Assembly (NCBI GenBank): GCA_025655595.1
Contig: JAHXIO010000005.1
Span: forward strand, 782,916-846,915
Origin: Candidatus Thiodiazotropha sp. (ex Monitilora ramsayi)
GTDB taxonomy: Bacteria > Pseudomonadota > Gammaproteobacteria > Chromatiales > Chromatiaceae
Length of the DNA stretch: 64,000 nucleotides
Direction of reading: 5' to 3'
The translations under genes were made by a program, and so were the position numbers. Below the pieces are notes generated by a model. The model did not search any database. It was not told the origin of the DNA and was given only the letters and a program-made list of their open reading frames with translations. Below are positions 38,312 through 47,382 of the stretch, piece after piece; position 1 is the stretch's first letter; each line of letters begins with the position of its first letter.

Positions 38312-38991
38312 TGCAGGCGGAGTTGGGATATCTTAGTGCCTTTGTGGTAGGCCTGCTGGGCGGGGCGCACTGCGCCGGTATGTGTGGCGGCATCGTCGGT
38401 GCCTTGGCCTTCGGCCTGCCGGAGAAGATTCGACACCATTTTCCCAGTACCCTGCCGTACCAGTTGGGATACAACCTGGGCCGGGTCTCCAGCTATGTGC
38501 TTGCCGGCGGCATCATGGGCGGGTTGGGTATGCTGCTGGCAGAGGTTATACCGATCTATGCGGCACAACAGGTTTTACTGGCGATAGCCGCCATATTCAT
38601 GATTCTGCTTGGTCTGTATCTCGGTGGCTGGTGGATGGGGTTGTCTCGTATAGAAAAGTTGGGTGGGCGTCTGTGGACTCGCATCGAACCCTTCGCCAGG
38701 CGTCTGCTGCCGGTCAGGACGCCGGCTCAGGCCTGGATGTTGGGCCTGGTTTGGGGTTGGATTCCCTGCGGTCTGGTCTACAGTATGCTGGTTTGGACTG
38801 TATCTGCAGGCAGCATCGCAAAGGGTGCCGGTTTGATGCTCGCTTTTGGTATCGGTACCCTGCCGAACCTCTTCGCCATGGGTATGGTGGCGGGCAGTCT
38901 CGCCCGCTGGTCGAAGAATATCCGGGTCAGGCGGGTGGCAGGTCTGCTAGTGATTGGGTTTGGTCTATATACCTTGTCGCATCTTTTCTAA
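38311..38991 (+). CDS. Sulfite exporter TauE/SafE-family membrane protein with HCxGMCGG motif
   Basis: 226 aa, about six membrane helices. GGAHCAGMCGG at residues about 17-27 and WGWIPCGLVYSML near 145 are the two Cys-containing half-motifs of the COG2836-like branch, proteins often linked to copper handling or cytochrome oxidase assembly rather than sulfite export. Translationally coupled to ampG (TGATG). Downstream are two perfect palindromes (38994-39005 and 39007-39025) without a T run. Confidence 0.88.
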   Translation: MQAELGYLSAFVVGLLGGAHCAGMCGGIVGALAFGLPEKIRHHFPSTLPYQLGYNLGRVSSYVLAGGIMGGLGMLLAEVIPIYAAQQVLLAIAAIFMILLGLYLGGWWMGLSRIEKLGGRLWTRIEPFARRLLPVRTPAQAWMLGLVWGWIPCGLVYSMLVWTVSAGSIAKGAGLMLAFGIGTLPNLFAMGMVAGSLARWSKNIRVRRVAGLLVIGFGLYTLSHLF

Positions 38992-39051
38992 GCCACAAGC
39001 TTGTGACTGTCAGCCATGCTGACAGCGTCGATAGGGTTTGCCTGGTTCTCT

Positions 39052-39492
39052 CTAGTCAATAAAGAACTGCTGTCTCAGTTTTGCGGGATAGAAACGGGTT
39101 TCACCTCTGGGCTGGACATTGAGCTCGAAGTTGAGTGTTTCCTGATCGGCAATACGGAATTCGCCGATGTAGTAGACAGCATCGCCCTCTTCGACCATGC
39201 GCATCGGGATAGAGATCAATTGACCGCGGATGTTCGTGGCTTTTGCCATCACAACGCCACGACTGGGCTTGCCGGTGGTACCCTCCTCGGCCTTGATGAT
39301 GCTGACATTCAGCAGTCCACGGTACTTACTGCGCTGGATGGCATACTGTTTGGCCACCGCAGGATCCAGGGATGCAGTGGGAATGGCATTGTGATGAATC
39401 GTGAAACCGGGAATGTTGGTGCTGTTTTCTGCCCATGCTGAGGTGACGCTCAGTGTCAGCATCAGCAGGAGGATTATTTTCGTTTTAGTCAT
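39052..39492 (-). CDS. DUF4426 exported protein
   Basis: 146 aa from the ATG at 39492, preceded by GGAG, starting with a signal peptide (MTKTKIILLLMLTLSVTSAWA). The mature part has FTIHHNAIPTASL, IQRSKYRGLLNVSI and the C-terminal FELNVQPRG block typical of DUF4426, a small beta-rich periplasmic protein, role unknown. In pseudomonads this family sits in the same yggS-proC-yggT-yggU area. Confidence 0.85.
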   Translation of the reverse strand: MTKTKIILLLMLTLSVTSAWAENSTNIPGFTIHHNAIPTASLDPAVAKQYAIQRSKYRGLLNVSIIKAEEGTTGKPSRGVVMAKATNIRGQLISIPMRMVEEGDAVYYIGEFRIADQETLNFELNVQPRGETRFYPAKLRQQFFID

Positions 39493-39604
39493 TGTGACTC
39501 TCCTTTGGCTGTCGGCCTTGTTGGCCAATCTTGTGACTTGGAGTGTAGCTGATCGGTGCCTGGCGGTGAAGCGGGTGGTATCAGGTTGCGGGTGCCCAAG
39601 CAAC

Positions 39605-39627
39605 AACGGAGCCCATAGGGCTCCGTT
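39605..39627 (-). terminator. Perfect 10-bp hairpin downstream of the dynamin-like gene
   Basis: AACGGAGCCC-ATA-GGGCTCCGTT, 26 bases beyond the stop of the dynamin-like gene. On the minus strand it is followed by GTTGTTGCTT, a weak T tract, so termination is plausible but not certain. Confidence 0.6.
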
Positions 39628-39652
39628 GGTGTCGACCCTTGAGGGGCTTCGT

Positions 39653-41629
39653 TCAGGAAACGTTCTGTTTGACCAGTTTCGGCTTGGGCCGCTCTGCCTG
39701 GTGAAGCGGTCTGTTGTTATTGATACGGTTGGCCATGTTTCGCAGTGCCGTCAACTGCCTGGCAAGCTCGGTATACTGTTCCTGTAATTCAAGAATCCGG
39801 TATTGCAGGGTATTTCTTGATTGCCCGATTTTCTGCAGGTTGTTGAGTCGCTTCTCCATCATCTCCTTGTGATCCTTGATCTGCATCACAAGGGGCTCGA
39901 GGGTGTTACTGAGCCAGCCGTCTATCTCTTCGTCGGCATTGTTGAAGATTTCACGGGCACGTTCGACCAGTGCCGAGAAAAAGCGTTTGACCACAAAATT
40001 CTGCTCCATCATGGCAGTGACCGGGCTGTTGCGGAAGACTTCTGCCTCCTGGTGCAGCAGCTCCAGTTCCACACGGTATTTGACGATCGAGAACATCTTC
40101 GGTTGGACGACGGCAAAACCGTGCTCATTCTGGAATTTGCGGTAGATGGATCGGATCAGTTTTCTCGTCTGCTCGCTTTGGGTGACCACATTGAGCATGA
40201 CCCGACGAATCTCCTCGAAAAGGTCTTTCATGGAGCTTTTCATGCCGCTGGTGGTCCAGCTGTTGGTCATCTCCTTTCTGCATCGATCGATAGTTTCATT
40301 CAGAGATGTCAGGTTCAGGGTCTGACTCAGCTGGTCAGCCTGCAGTTTGAGCTGTTTGCGGCTCTGCTGAAAGCTCTCCACATCGCGCAGATACTGGGCC
40401 TGCTCGGTGCGGGTTTTCTCCATCAGATTGGTGATGACGTCGTCGCTCTTGTCGCTCAGCTCTTCCAGCTCTTCCAGCTGGCGCTTGGTGTCGTTGAGCT
40501 TGCCTGAAAGCATACTGCGGCTGTTGTCCAGCATCTGGCCCACATCGGCGCCGACAGTCTCGAGCACGATCTGCTGTTTAATGCCGAGGACGTCCTGACC
40601 CAGATAGTTTTCCAGATCGAGCAGGCCGCTCTTCTCCAGCAATGTGTCATCGTCTTTGATTTTGGAAAGCAGCCCCTTCTGTGCTGAAACGGGAAACACA
40701 GCACGGGATTCGATGCCCAGCAGTCCCGCAGTCGAGGTTTGCTGATTGTAGATAGCGTCGTGCACATCATTGGTTTCGCGCAGGTCATCCCAGAGGGTAT
40801 CGATCTTGTTCAGGACGACCATCAGGCCGCGTTGGCGCCCACTCTGGAAACCCTTGATGTGGTGTTGCCAGATCTCCATGTCGCTACGGGTGACGCCGGT
40901 ATCGGCGCCGAGCACAAAGAGCACCGCTTGGGCGGCAGGCAGCATGTTCAGGGTCAGCTCCGGCTCCGTACCCAAGGCGTTGAGTCCGGGGGTGTCGAGA
41001 ATAGTCAGGCCCTTTTTCAGCAGCTTATGAGGAAAGCTGATCAGGGCATGACGCCATTTGGGGATCTCCACCATCTCAGGCGGCTGGGATTGATGCGGGT
41101 GGAGGTCAGGGCTGTAGAGCCCCAGGTGTTTGGCCTCCTCCAGTGTCACGCTCTTGGTCTGAATCACTTCGCTCAGGGCGGCCTGCATCTGCTCGACGGA
41201 GTCCGTTTCCAGCGGATAGTGGACCCACTGCTTGGTGTCTTTGCGCAATTTGGTCAGGCTGATGTCCTGCAGCCTGGTCTCTATCGGGAGGAGTCTGACA
41301 TACGCTTCGTCACGTACATCATCGTAGAAGATTTCGGTGGGGCACATAGTGGTGCGTCCCGCATCCGACGGCAGCAGCCGGCGGCCGAAATCAGCGAAGA
41401 ATATGGCATTGATCAGTTCCGTCTTACCGCGGGAGAACTCGGCGACGAAAGCGATGGTGAGCTTGTCGCTCCTGAGTGCCTCCAGCGTATGTTCTATGCG
41501 CTGATCACTCTCTTCGGAGGACATCCCATTCTCTTCCAGCCAGGGCCTGTACTCCTCGATGGTGTTGATCACATCCATCTTCCATTGTTCATAAGCCTTT
41601 AGCTGATCTTGAAATCGTAACTTGTCCAT
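39653..41629 (-). CDS. Bacterial dynamin-like GTPase
   Basis: 658 aa from the ATG at 41629 (MDKLRFQDQ), preceded by GGAA. A helical N-terminal bundle (about 1-65) leads to a dynamin GTPase domain: G1 AEFSRGKTELINAI, G3 LDTPGLNAL, G4 VVLNKID. A long helical stalk with coiled-coil character (about 360-640) ends in KPKPKLVKQN. The signature of membrane-remodelling dynamin-like proteins is clear. It is encoded singly, whereas many bacteria have paired dynamin genes, and it lies next to the DUF4426 and yggU genes. Possible roles: membrane fusion, stress protection or vesicle-related remodelling. Confidence 0.9.
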   Translation of the reverse strand: MDKLRFQDQLKAYEQWKMDVINTIEEYRPWLEENGMSSEESDQRIEHTLEALRSDKLTIAFVAEFSRGKTELINAIFFADFGRRLLPSDAGRTTMCPTEIFYDDVRDEAYVRLLPIETRLQDISLTKLRKDTKQWVHYPLETDSVEQMQAALSEVIQTKSVTLEEAKHLGLYSPDLHPHQSQPPEMVEIPKWRHALISFPHKLLKKGLTILDTPGLNALGTEPELTLNMLPAAQAVLFVLGADTGVTRSDMEIWQHHIKGFQSGRQRGLMVVLNKIDTLWDDLRETNDVHDAIYNQQTSTAGLLGIESRAVFPVSAQKGLLSKIKDDDTLLEKSGLLDLENYLGQDVLGIKQQIVLETVGADVGQMLDNSRSMLSGKLNDTKRQLEELEELSDKSDDVITNLMEKTRTEQAQYLRDVESFQQSRKQLKLQADQLSQTLNLTSLNETIDRCRKEMTNSWTTSGMKSSMKDLFEEIRRVMLNVVTQSEQTRKLIRSIYRKFQNEHGFAVVQPKMFSIVKYRVELELLHQEAEVFRNSPVTAMMEQNFVVKRFFSALVERAREIFNNADEEIDGWLSNTLEPLVMQIKDHKEMMEKRLNNLQKIGQSRNTLQYRILELQEQYTELARQLTALRNMANRINNNRPLHQAERPKPKLVKQNVS

Positions 41630-41746
41630 ACGCTTATTCCTGTGAATCCCCTGATAGAACAGGCCGTTACTCACACCATCTGACCCTTTGACGAATAATA
41701 CGCGAGGTGCGGCCTAATACCAAATACGCCCGAATAGCCGGGGTAT

Positions 41747-42031
41747 TCAATCTCCCAGGGGTATCGGCAGTTGCTTAGGGGACTTTAACCTCACACATTT
41801 ACTGCGGGAGTGCTCGCCTGAGACCAGACTGACGTTTGAGCGGGGTACTCCAAAGCGTTTGGCGATGAATCTAACCAGGTGAGCGTTGGCTTTTCCATCG
41901 ACTGGAGGCGCAGTGAGAGTGATCTTGTACTCGTTATCACCATAGGGACCGCAAAGGGCGTCTTTACTGGCCTTCGGCTGTATCCTCAAATGGAGGATCA
42001 GGTCATCACCATCCCAGCGATGCCAGGTCAT
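41747..42031 (-). CDS. yggU: DUF167 / YggU family protein
   Basis: 94 aa from the ATG at 42031. The core LHLRIQPKASKDALCGPYGD and VDGKANAHLVRFIAKRFGV, with the basic ending, is the DUF167 fold. Function unknown; its start overlaps the yggT stop (ATGA), so the two are coupled. Confidence 0.93.
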   Translation of the reverse strand: MTWHRWDGDDLILHLRIQPKASKDALCGPYGDNEYKITLTAPPVDGKANAHLVRFIAKRFGVPRSNVSLVSGEHSRSKCVRLKSPKQLPIPLGD

Positions 42032-42606
42032 ACGAAGGGTGTTGCAGTGATGGCTCGCAAGGGGGGGAGTAGCAGCATTTTGAGCAACACCAGGCCGATC
42101 ATCACCAGCATGGGTGAAAGATCGAGTCCGCCCATGGGGGGCAGCAACTTCTGTGCGGGACGCATCACAGGACCGGTAAGGCTGTAGAGGAGTGCAGTGG
42201 CCGGATTGTAACTGCCGGGATTGACCCAACTCAGGATCACTTGTATCAGCACGGCAAACAGGAAGATGTTGATCAGAAGCTCCACCAATTCAGGGATTGC
42301 CCAAAGCAACGGACCGAGCAGATTGAAGGCCTTCCCGCCGATCCCGAGTACCAGCAGGAGCTCCACTGTCTTGAGCAGCCAGGCCAATACCACGGAGGCG
42401 AGGTCGATGCCGCCGAGACCCGGCACGATGCGCCGCATGATCTTCAATGGCGGGTTGGTTGCCTTGACCAGAAACTGTGAGATGGGGTTATAGAAGTCGG
42501 CGCGAACCAGTTGTAAGAGAAACCTCAGCAACACGGCCAGAATATAGAGCCCGAATAGGGTCTGAACAAGAAAAATCAGAGGGTTAGAAAAGTAGCTTCC
42601 GCTCAT
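42028..42606 (-). CDS. yggT: YggT family membrane protein
   Basis: 192 aa, the tandem-duplicated YggT form: two repeats, each with two membrane helices and the motifs FYNPISQFLVKATNPPLKIMRR and YNPATALLYSLTGPVMRPAQK. Role unclear; it is linked to cell division or osmotic stress in other bacteria. It overlaps proC by four bases. Confidence 0.94.
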   Translation of the reverse strand: MSGSYFSNPLIFLVQTLFGLYILAVLLRFLLQLVRADFYNPISQFLVKATNPPLKIMRRIVPGLGGIDLASVVLAWLLKTVELLLVLGIGGKAFNLLGPLLWAIPELVELLINIFLFAVLIQVILSWVNPGSYNPATALLYSLTGPVMRPAQKLLPPMGGLDLSPMLVMIGLVLLKMLLLPPLRAITATPFV

Positions 42607-43436
42607 GGCAGTCTATGTCCCAGCATATTGGAGAGTTCTCGGGAGCGTTCCTGCGCGCCGCTCAATGCCCGGTTGAACAGCTCCCTGAGTCGGCCGTTCT
42701 CCAGGATGTCCAGGGCGCGCTCGGTTGTGCCGCCCGGAGAGGTCACTTTCTGTCTGAGAGTAGCGGGTGAATCGCTGCTCTCCATCGCCATGCGCGAGGC
42801 GCCCAATGCCGTTTGAAGAACCAGCAGACGCGCCGTCTCCTGATCCAGCCCCATCTCATTGGCGGCCTCTTCCATCGCCTCCATGACTAAAAAAAAGTAG
42901 GCAGGCCCGCTACCAGAGATGGCGGTGACCGCATCCATCTGCGCTTCATTCTCTACCCATCGGGTCAGGCCGACCGCCCTCAGGATATTTTCCGCCATGT
43001 CGCGTTGGGCATCGGTCACGCCAGGACCGGCGTGCAGGCCGGTGGCGCCTGACTGGATCATGGCAGGCGTGTTTGGCATGCTGCGAACCAGCGACACATT
43101 TCCCCCCAGCCAGTCCCGCAACACCATCTCCTGTACGCCGGCTGCGATGGAGATGACCAGCGGGTGGGTCTTTTGGATCGTCTCCGCCAGACCCCTGGCA
43201 GCTTTTTCCAGCACTTGGGGTTTGACCGCAAGGACGACGATAGCCGCATCCTCAATGGCTTTTGCGTTCTCTGGTTCCGTGCGTACGCCGAACCTGGCGG
43301 CCAATTGGGCAAGTTTCTCTGGATCTGGATCACTGACAGTGATCAACTGGTTGTCATAGCCGTCTGCAATCAGTCCGGCGATTAGGCTGGTGGCCATATT
43401 GCCACCGCCGACGAAGGTGAGTCTGCTGCTTGTCAT
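42603..43436 (-). CDS. proC: Pyrroline-5-carboxylate reductase
   Basis: 277 aa. Rossmann motif FVGGGNMATSLIAGL at the N-terminus, VVLAVKPQVL, SMPNTPAMIQSGATG, GSGPAYFFLVMEAM and the C-terminal VTSPGGTTERAL. Catalyses the last step of proline synthesis. Operon order is yggS-proC-yggT-yggU. Confidence 0.97.
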   Translation of the reverse strand: MTSSRLTFVGGGNMATSLIAGLIADGYDNQLITVSDPDPEKLAQLAARFGVRTEPENAKAIEDAAIVVLAVKPQVLEKAARGLAETIQKTHPLVISIAAGVQEMVLRDWLGGNVSLVRSMPNTPAMIQSGATGLHAGPGVTDAQRDMAENILRAVGLTRWVENEAQMDAVTAISGSGPAYFFLVMEAMEEAANEMGLDQETARLLVLQTALGASRMAMESSDSPATLRQKVTSPGGTTERALDILENGRLRELFNRALSGAQERSRELSNMLGHRLP

Positions 43437-43465
43437 CGTTGTCTTTATTGCTGTCGATGGATGTT

Positions 43466-44188
43466 TTAGGTTGATTGATTATACGCACGTGGGCCGAAAA
43501 TTGCGGTGCCGATGCGAATCAGGGTGGCACCCTCCGCAATGGCAACCTCGAGATCGTCCGACATACCCATGGAAAGGGTTTCCAACGGCAATTCGGTACT
43601 GGCCAGCCGGTCACGCATATTACGCAGTAACTGGAAAGGATATCGCATCTCCGTGGCGCTTTGGGCCGGTGCCGGTATCGTCATCAGACCCTGGACACGC
43701 AGATTAGGCAGTGACGCATAGTCTGCAAGCATCTCAGGTAGCAGTTCCGGATCGTGGCCGTCCTTGCTGGCTTCACCGCTGGTATTGACCTGCAGGCAGA
43801 TATTCAGGGGCGGCATCTCGGGTGGGCGTTGTTCATTGAGTCGTCTGGCATGTTTGAGGCTGGCCACACTGTGTACCCAATCGAAGTGTTGGGCGATGGC
43901 GCGGGTTTTATTGCTCTGAATCCGGCCGATAAAGTGCCACTCAATAGGCAGATCGCGCAGTTGTAAGATCTTTTCCTCAGACTCCTGCAGGTAGTTTTCA
44001 CCGAACCGGCGCTGGCCAAGTCCTGCCAATGCACGTATCTCCTCTGCAGAGCGGGTTTTACTCACAGCCAGCAACTTCGTGCTACCGGTTTTTCTGCCGC
44101 AGCTTGATTCCGCCTGTCTGATCCGATGGAGGAGGAGCCGATAGCGTTGCTCGAGTTGATTGTTTGCGTTTATTACGGGATCGATCAC
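43466..44188 (-). CDS. yggS: PLP homeostasis protein YggS
   Basis: 240 aa, GTG start at 44188. The PLP-binding lysine is in LLAVSKTRSAEEI; FGENYLQE, WHFIGRIQSNK and SMGMSDDLEVAIAEGATLIRIG follow. It buffers free pyridoxal phosphate. First gene of the yggS-proC-yggT-yggU unit, divergent from pilT. Confidence 0.96.
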   Translation of the reverse strand: MIDPVINANNQLEQRYRLLLHRIRQAESSCGRKTGSTKLLAVSKTRSAEEIRALAGLGQRRFGENYLQESEEKILQLRDLPIEWHFIGRIQSNKTRAIAQHFDWVHSVASLKHARRLNEQRPPEMPPLNICLQVNTSGEASKDGHDPELLPEMLADYASLPNLRVQGLMTIPAPAQSATEMRYPFQLLRNMRDRLASTELPLETLSMGMSDDLEVAIAEGATLIRIGTAIFGPRAYNQST

Positions 44189-44404
44189 GTCTGATATGAA
44201 AAAAATTGTGGTTTCGACAGATTTTTCAGCATCTGGCTAGTATATTACTTCCTAATCTGTGTGATGCTTAGCAGGGTCCTGTCAAGTGGATGTTTACCCT
44301 GTAAACGACCGGTTCAGAGTCCGGTACCCGCTAAACTTATCAGGCTTTAGGTCGATATGACTAGAATTGAATTACATTGAATCAGATTCATCATGGGGGA
44401 ATGA

Positions 44405-45439
44405 ATGGACATCGCTGAATTACTAGCCTTCAGTGTGAAGCACAACGCCTCGGACCTGCATCTCTCGGCCGGATTGCCGCCGATGATCCGTGTGGACGGC
44501 GATATACGCCGTATCAATGTGCCGGCGTTGGAGCACAAGGTGGTGCATGCCCTGGTGTATGACATCATGAACGACAAGCAGCGCAAGGACTTTGAGGAGT
44601 TTCTCGAGACCGATTTCTCATTTGAGATCCCCGGCCTGGCCCGCTTTCGTGTCAACGCCTTCAACCAGGCTCGAGGCGCTTCGGCGGTATTCCGTACCAT
44701 TCCTTCAAAAGTGTTGACCCTGGAAGATCTCGGCTGTCCCCAGACTTTCAAGGATATTGTGGATGTCCCCCGTGGCCTGGTGCTGGTCACGGGCCCCACC
44801 GGCTCGGGTAAATCGACCACCCTGGCCGCCATGATGGACTACAAGAACGACAACGACTATTCGCATATTCTCACCATCGAGGATCCGATCGAGTTCGTCC
44901 ACGCCAGTAAGAAGTGTCTGATCAACCAGCGCGAGGTGCACAGGGATACCCTGGGTTTTGCGGAAGCACTGCGCTCCGCACTACGTGAGGATCCGGATAT
45001 CATCCTGGTGGGTGAGCTGCGTGATCTGGAGACCATACGGTTGGCACTGACCGCCGCAGAGACCGGACATCTGGTTTTCGGCACCCTGCACACCAGTTCT
45101 GCGGCGAAGACCATCGACCGAATTATCGATGTCTTTCCTGCGGGTGAGAAATCGATGGTACGTTCGATGCTTTCGGAGTCTCTGCGCTCTGTTATTGCAC
45201 AAACGCTGCTTAAGAAGATCGGCGGTGGGCGGATTGCGGCCTGGGAGATCATGGTGGGTACTCCGGCGATACGAAACCTGATCCGCGAAGACAAAGTGGC
45301 GCAGATGTACTCCGCTATTCAGACAGGTCAGGCGTATGGTATGCAAACCATGGATCAGGCACTCAAGGAGTTGGTTCAGAAAGGCATTGTCAGTCGCCTG
45401 GATGCCAAGGCAAAGGCGCAGAATAAGGATCAAATGTAG
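44405..45439 (+). CDS. pilT: Type IV pilus retraction ATPase PilT
   Basis: 344 aa. N-terminal PAS-like domain, then the RecA-like ATPase: Walker A GPTGSGKSTTLAAM, Asp box ITIEDPIEFVH, Walker B DIILVGELRD, His box TAAETGHLVFGTLHT, and the PilT signature AIRNLIREDKVAQMYS. Drives pilus retraction and twitching. GGGGG precedes the start. Upstream (44189-44404) lies the yggS/pilT divergent promoter region; no confident hexamers. Confidence 0.98.
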   Translation: MDIAELLAFSVKHNASDLHLSAGLPPMIRVDGDIRRINVPALEHKVVHALVYDIMNDKQRKDFEEFLETDFSFEIPGLARFRVNAFNQARGASAVFRTIPSKVLTLEDLGCPQTFKDIVDVPRGLVLVTGPTGSGKSTTLAAMMDYKNDNDYSHILTIEDPIEFVHASKKCLINQREVHRDTLGFAEALRSALREDPDIILVGELRDLETIRLALTAAETGHLVFGTLHTSSAAKTIDRIIDVFPAGEKSMVRSMLSESLRSVIAQTLLKKIGGGRIAAWEIMVGTPAIRNLIREDKVAQMYSAIQTGQAYGMQTMDQALKELVQKGIVSRLDAKAKAQNKDQM

Positions 45440-45496
45440 TTCTCTGCCAGATGCAGAGGCCGTCTCAAGAGAAAGAATGACGAAGAGGATTTAACT

Positions 45497-46618
45497 ATGG
45501 AACTGGGTCCGCTGTTATCGATGATGGTCAAGAACAAGGCGTCCGACCTTTTCATAACGGCAGGTCGGGAGCCATCCATGAAGGTGGACGGTAGGATTTT
45601 ACCGGTCAACAAGACGCCATTTACCGCCAAGCAGACGAAGTCCCTGGCCTACAGCATCATGACCGATGCCCAGCAAAAGGAGTTCGATGAGACCAAGGAG
45701 TGTAATTTCGCCATCAGTGCCAAGGGGATCGGCCGATTTCGCGTCAGTGCGTTCATTCAGCGTGATGCGGTGGGCATGGTACTGCGCCGGATCGAGACCC
45801 GTATTCCCACGCTTGAGTCGCTCGCCCTGCCATCTATTTTACAGGATCTCTCCATGGCCAAGCGTGGTCTGGTTATATTCGTCGGTGCCACAGGCACGGG
45901 TAAATCAACCTCGTTGGCCGCCATGATCGGGTATCGCAATACTCGGGGTGACGGACATATCATCAGTATCGAAGATCCTATCGAGTTTATCCATGACCAC
46001 AACGGCTGCATTATCACGCAGCGCGAGGTCGGTATCGATACCGATTCCTATCAGGTGGCGCTGAAGAACACCCTGCGTCAGGCACCGGATGTGATCCTGA
46101 TCGGTGAGATCCGTACCCGTGAAACCATGGAACATGCTATCTCTTTTGCTGAGACGGGACATCTCTGTCTCTCTACATTGCATGCCAATAATGCCAACCA
46201 GGCGCTTGACCGTGTCATCCACTTCTTTCCCGAGGATGCCAGAGACCAGATCTTCATGGATCTCTCCCTCAATTTGAAGGCTATTGTCGCTCAGCAACTA
46301 ATACCGAAAGCTGACGGTACCGGGCGTCGCGCCGCGATTGAGGTCATGCTGAACACGCCACTGGCGGCTGAGTTGATCCGCAAAGGTGAGATCCACAAGC
46401 TGAAGGAGCTGATGAAGCGCTCCACCGAGCACGGCATGATCACCTTCGATCAGCACCTCTACCAGCTGTATGAAGAGGGTGTTATCAGCCATGAGAATGC
46501 GTTGGCCTACGCGGATTCCGCCAATGATGTCCGTCTGATGATCAAGCTGGGGGCAACCCGAGCCAAGGATTCTCTGGTGGACGGGCTTGACGGCATTACT
46601 TTGATGGACGGTAAATAG
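45497..46618 (+). CDS. pilU: PilT-like ATPase PilU
   Basis: 373 aa. Walker A FVGATGTGKSTSLAAM, Asp box ISIEDPIEFIH, Walker B DVILIGEIRT, His box FAETGHLCLSTLHANN. The C-terminal tail after ALAYADSANDVRLMIK is specific to PilU. It supports PilT in forceful retraction. 57 bases downstream of pilT, followed by a hairpin. Confidence 0.96.
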   Translation: MELGPLLSMMVKNKASDLFITAGREPSMKVDGRILPVNKTPFTAKQTKSLAYSIMTDAQQKEFDETKECNFAISAKGIGRFRVSAFIQRDAVGMVLRRIETRIPTLESLALPSILQDLSMAKRGLVIFVGATGTGKSTSLAAMIGYRNTRGDGHIISIEDPIEFIHDHNGCIITQREVGIDTDSYQVALKNTLRQAPDVILIGEIRTRETMEHAISFAETGHLCLSTLHANNANQALDRVIHFFPEDARDQIFMDLSLNLKAIVAQQLIPKADGTGRRAAIEVMLNTPLAAELIRKGEIHKLKELMKRSTEHGMITFDQHLYQLYEEGVISHENALAYADSANDVRLMIKLGATRAKDSLVDGLDGITLMDGK

Positions 46619-46702
46619 AGACAGAGACCTGATTGGACAGGGTGATCGGGGGCAAGGCAATATCCTGCCAGGCAGACAGAAATCCTGAGTTGATCTCCAG
46701 TG

Positions 46703-46748
46703 CTGGCCTCCGACTCATTCGGGCTTGGAGGCCAGTTTACGCAGTCAA
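46703..46748 (+). terminator. Terminator-like hairpin after pilU
   Basis: CTGGCCTCC ... GGAGGCCAG, nine perfect base pairs with a 25-base loop, then only TTT. Probably ends the pilTU transcript. Confidence 0.65.
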
Positions 46749-46778
46749 TGCTTTCTGAAATTCCGAGCTGCAGATGAG

Positions 46779-47240
46779 TTAACGAGCAAGATAGTCCTGA
46801 GCTATCTGATACTGTTTCTCCGCCTCATTGGCTACGCCGCCGTCGTCATTGAGAATCATTTCACAGCTTTTTGCCATGCGGGCCTGCATTGCCGCTTTCC
46901 AGGCGTTGTTTCCCTTTGGACCTGTTTGATCTTCCGGCGCCAGGGCTGCAGCGGCCGCAGCGGCAACAAAATGCTCTGCCTGCGCTGCCCAGTCGGCATC
47001 GCTGCCGCAGGCAGTATATGTCTGCGTGGCGAATGCCTTGACCGACTTGTAGGTGGTTTCCAATGCTTGGGGAGCGCTCTCTTTGTCCGCCGCTACCGCC
47101 AGTGATTGCTCAACCCTCGGATCGCTGCTCAAATGACCTACATTGGCAACAAATAGACCGCCGAGCTCCCGCTGTTGAGAGGGAATGAGGGTGTTCAACG
47201 CTTCCCGCAAGAGATGGTCATTGGTGATCTGTGCACTCAT
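46779..47240 (-). CDS. Hypothetical protein, alanine-rich, helical
   Basis: 153 aa, strong GGAGG before the ATG at 47240. No signal peptide or membrane helix. The sequence is soluble and helical, with an alanine run (AAAAAAAALAP) after residue 90 and two cysteines (ACGSDADWA and KSCEMIL). The region opposite the C-terminus contains no other gene. I recognise no family. Codon use looks like its neighbours. Confidence 0.75.
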   Translation of the reverse strand: MSAQITNDHLLREALNTLIPSQQRELGGLFVANVGHLSSDPRVEQSLAVAADKESAPQALETTYKSVKAFATQTYTACGSDADWAAQAEHFVAAAAAAALAPEDQTGPKGNNAWKAAMQARMAKSCEMILNDDGGVANEAEKQYQIAQDYLAR

Positions 47241-47382
47241 GAAGAATTCCTCCCAGACTATGTCTGAAGCAATGACTCAAAACACTATGGCCAACAATCA
47301 TAAACCGCCTATTTGTTTAGGCCATGATATAAGTCAGTTTTTTAGAAGATTCTAATGTAATCGCTATGTGGGGATTGCATCA

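Noticed and set aside
38382..39062. 226-codon plus-strand frame overlapping the TauE/SafE-family gene
   Set aside because: Out-of-frame shadow; no conserved sequence and starts inside the real gene.
40739..41602. 287-codon antisense frame across the dynamin-like gene
   Set aside because: Antisense to a clearly conserved GTPase; product has no recognisable motif.
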